A DNA stretch of 64,000 nucleotides, from contig CAMAPT010000012.1 of assembly GCA_945860225.1 (NCBI GenBank), forward strand, positions 43,977 to 107,976. Reading direction: 5' to 3'. Positions 63,831 to 64,000 of this stretch are shown here, in pieces. The notes beneath the pieces are model-generated. The model made no database searches, had not been told where the DNA came from, and saw only the letters and a program-made list of their open reading frames with translations. This stretch comes from Chitinophaga pinensis (GTDB lineage Bacteria; Bacteroidota; Bacteroidia; B-17B0; Aurantibacillaceae). The position numbers were made by a program, and so were the translations under genes. How positions within the stretch are numbered: position 1 is the stretch's first letter; each line of letters starts with the position of its first letter.

Positions 63831-64000
63831 ATGTTCAATGAAAAATTAACTAAACAGTTATCGTCGGCATTATCCGAGAATGGTTTTCAACAACCAACAG
63901 CTATACAAACAAAAGCACTTCCTAAAATTAATGGTGGCCTAGATCTTATTGTGGTTGGTCCGCCTGCTTGTGGAAAAAGTTCCACTATTTTAATTGGAGC
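63831..64000 (+). CDS. DEAD-box-type helicase, N-terminal fragment (cut by window end)
   Basis: The 56 residues visible begin MFNEKLTKQLSSALSENGF and include a Q motif (PTAIQTKALP) and motif I written VVGPPACGKSST instead of AQTGTGKT. The Q motif and position fit a DEAD-box helicase. The changed motif I is unusual for the family. It begins 10 bases after mltG, so the two may be co-transcribed. Confidence 0.75.
   Translation, partial: MFNEKLTKQLSSALSENGFQQPTAIQTKALPKINGGLDLIVVGPPACGKSSTILIG

Noticed and set aside
1..64000. tRNA, rRNA and CRISPR arrays
   Set aside because: No T-loop-type sequences in intergenic spaces, no rRNA-like stretches and no regularly spaced repeats were seen by eye.

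Overview
The window is AT-rich chromosomal DNA from a member of the Bacteroidota, probably a Flavobacteriales-like or Sphingobacteriales-like lineage. The signs are a PorQ-type protein of the type IX secretion system, a TonB receptor paired with a Bacteroidota-type lipoprotein, promoter -7 boxes of the form TAnnTTTG (twice with TTTG 18-19 nt upstream), little sign of Shine-Dalgarno sequences, and frequent TTG and GTG starts. I saw no rRNA, tRNA or CRISPR array. About 60 genes fill nearly all of the sequence. Most of it is housekeeping, with small accessory patches.

Layout. 1-4.1 kb: end of a GH3-family gene, a LysE-type exporter, a DUF493 protein, a LacX-like epimerase and an inner-membrane sulfatase-fold phosphotransferase. 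4.1-6.8 kb: gmhA, hddC and gmhB for GDP-heptose, then a GT2 glycosyltransferase. 6.9-14.5 kb: a DEAD-box-type helicase, a GNAT enzyme, an ABA4-like membrane protein, a cysteine desulfurase, a GlmM-type mutase divergent from a TPR protein, and a phosphosulfolactate synthase homologue. 14.6-20.3 kb: a rhodanese with an unusual leader, DedA, and a glycan set (methyltransferase, two GT4 enzymes and a flippase). 20.3-28.1 kb: recG, a small outer-membrane protein, ruvB, a DUF433/DUF5615 toxin-antitoxin pair, queG, galE and a GT4 enzyme.

28.3-32.4 kb is a compact defence island: an MmeI-like type IIL restriction-modification enzyme, a DUF2971 protein and a 44-codon GWKGWSDFLGT-type frame, closed by a strong hairpin. 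Next come a cold-shock protein and an RhlE-type helicase, then a FIST / histidine kinase / response regulator operon (34.4-37.9 kb). A surface-uptake locus follows: His-rich small protein, YidD, TonB receptor and lipoprotein (37.9-41.6 kb). 41.8-49.4 kb holds a lipoprotein, a B12-binding radical SAM enzyme, a DPP III peptidase and two envelope proteins. 49.5-63.8 kb holds a tandem D-Ala-D-Ala ligase fusion, a polyprenyl synthase, hemL, NUDIX, porQ, a biotin carrier protein, an exported superoxide dismutase, aspS, a TauE-like exporter and mltG. A third DEAD-box-type helicase runs off the right end.

The most striking signal is a pair of about 93-bp elements, roughly 90% identical without gaps, that abut the start codons of two unrelated genes 44.6 kb apart: the rhodanese (14,685) and the exported superoxide dismutase (59,282). 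Both can fold into the same hairpins, with a change that keeps pairing, and both carry a tiny upstream reading frame. This looks like a dispersed structured leader or regulatory cassette. Other points of interest are the tandem Ddl fusion, the FIST-kinase-regulator operon, several predicted leaderless transcripts, and the defence island.
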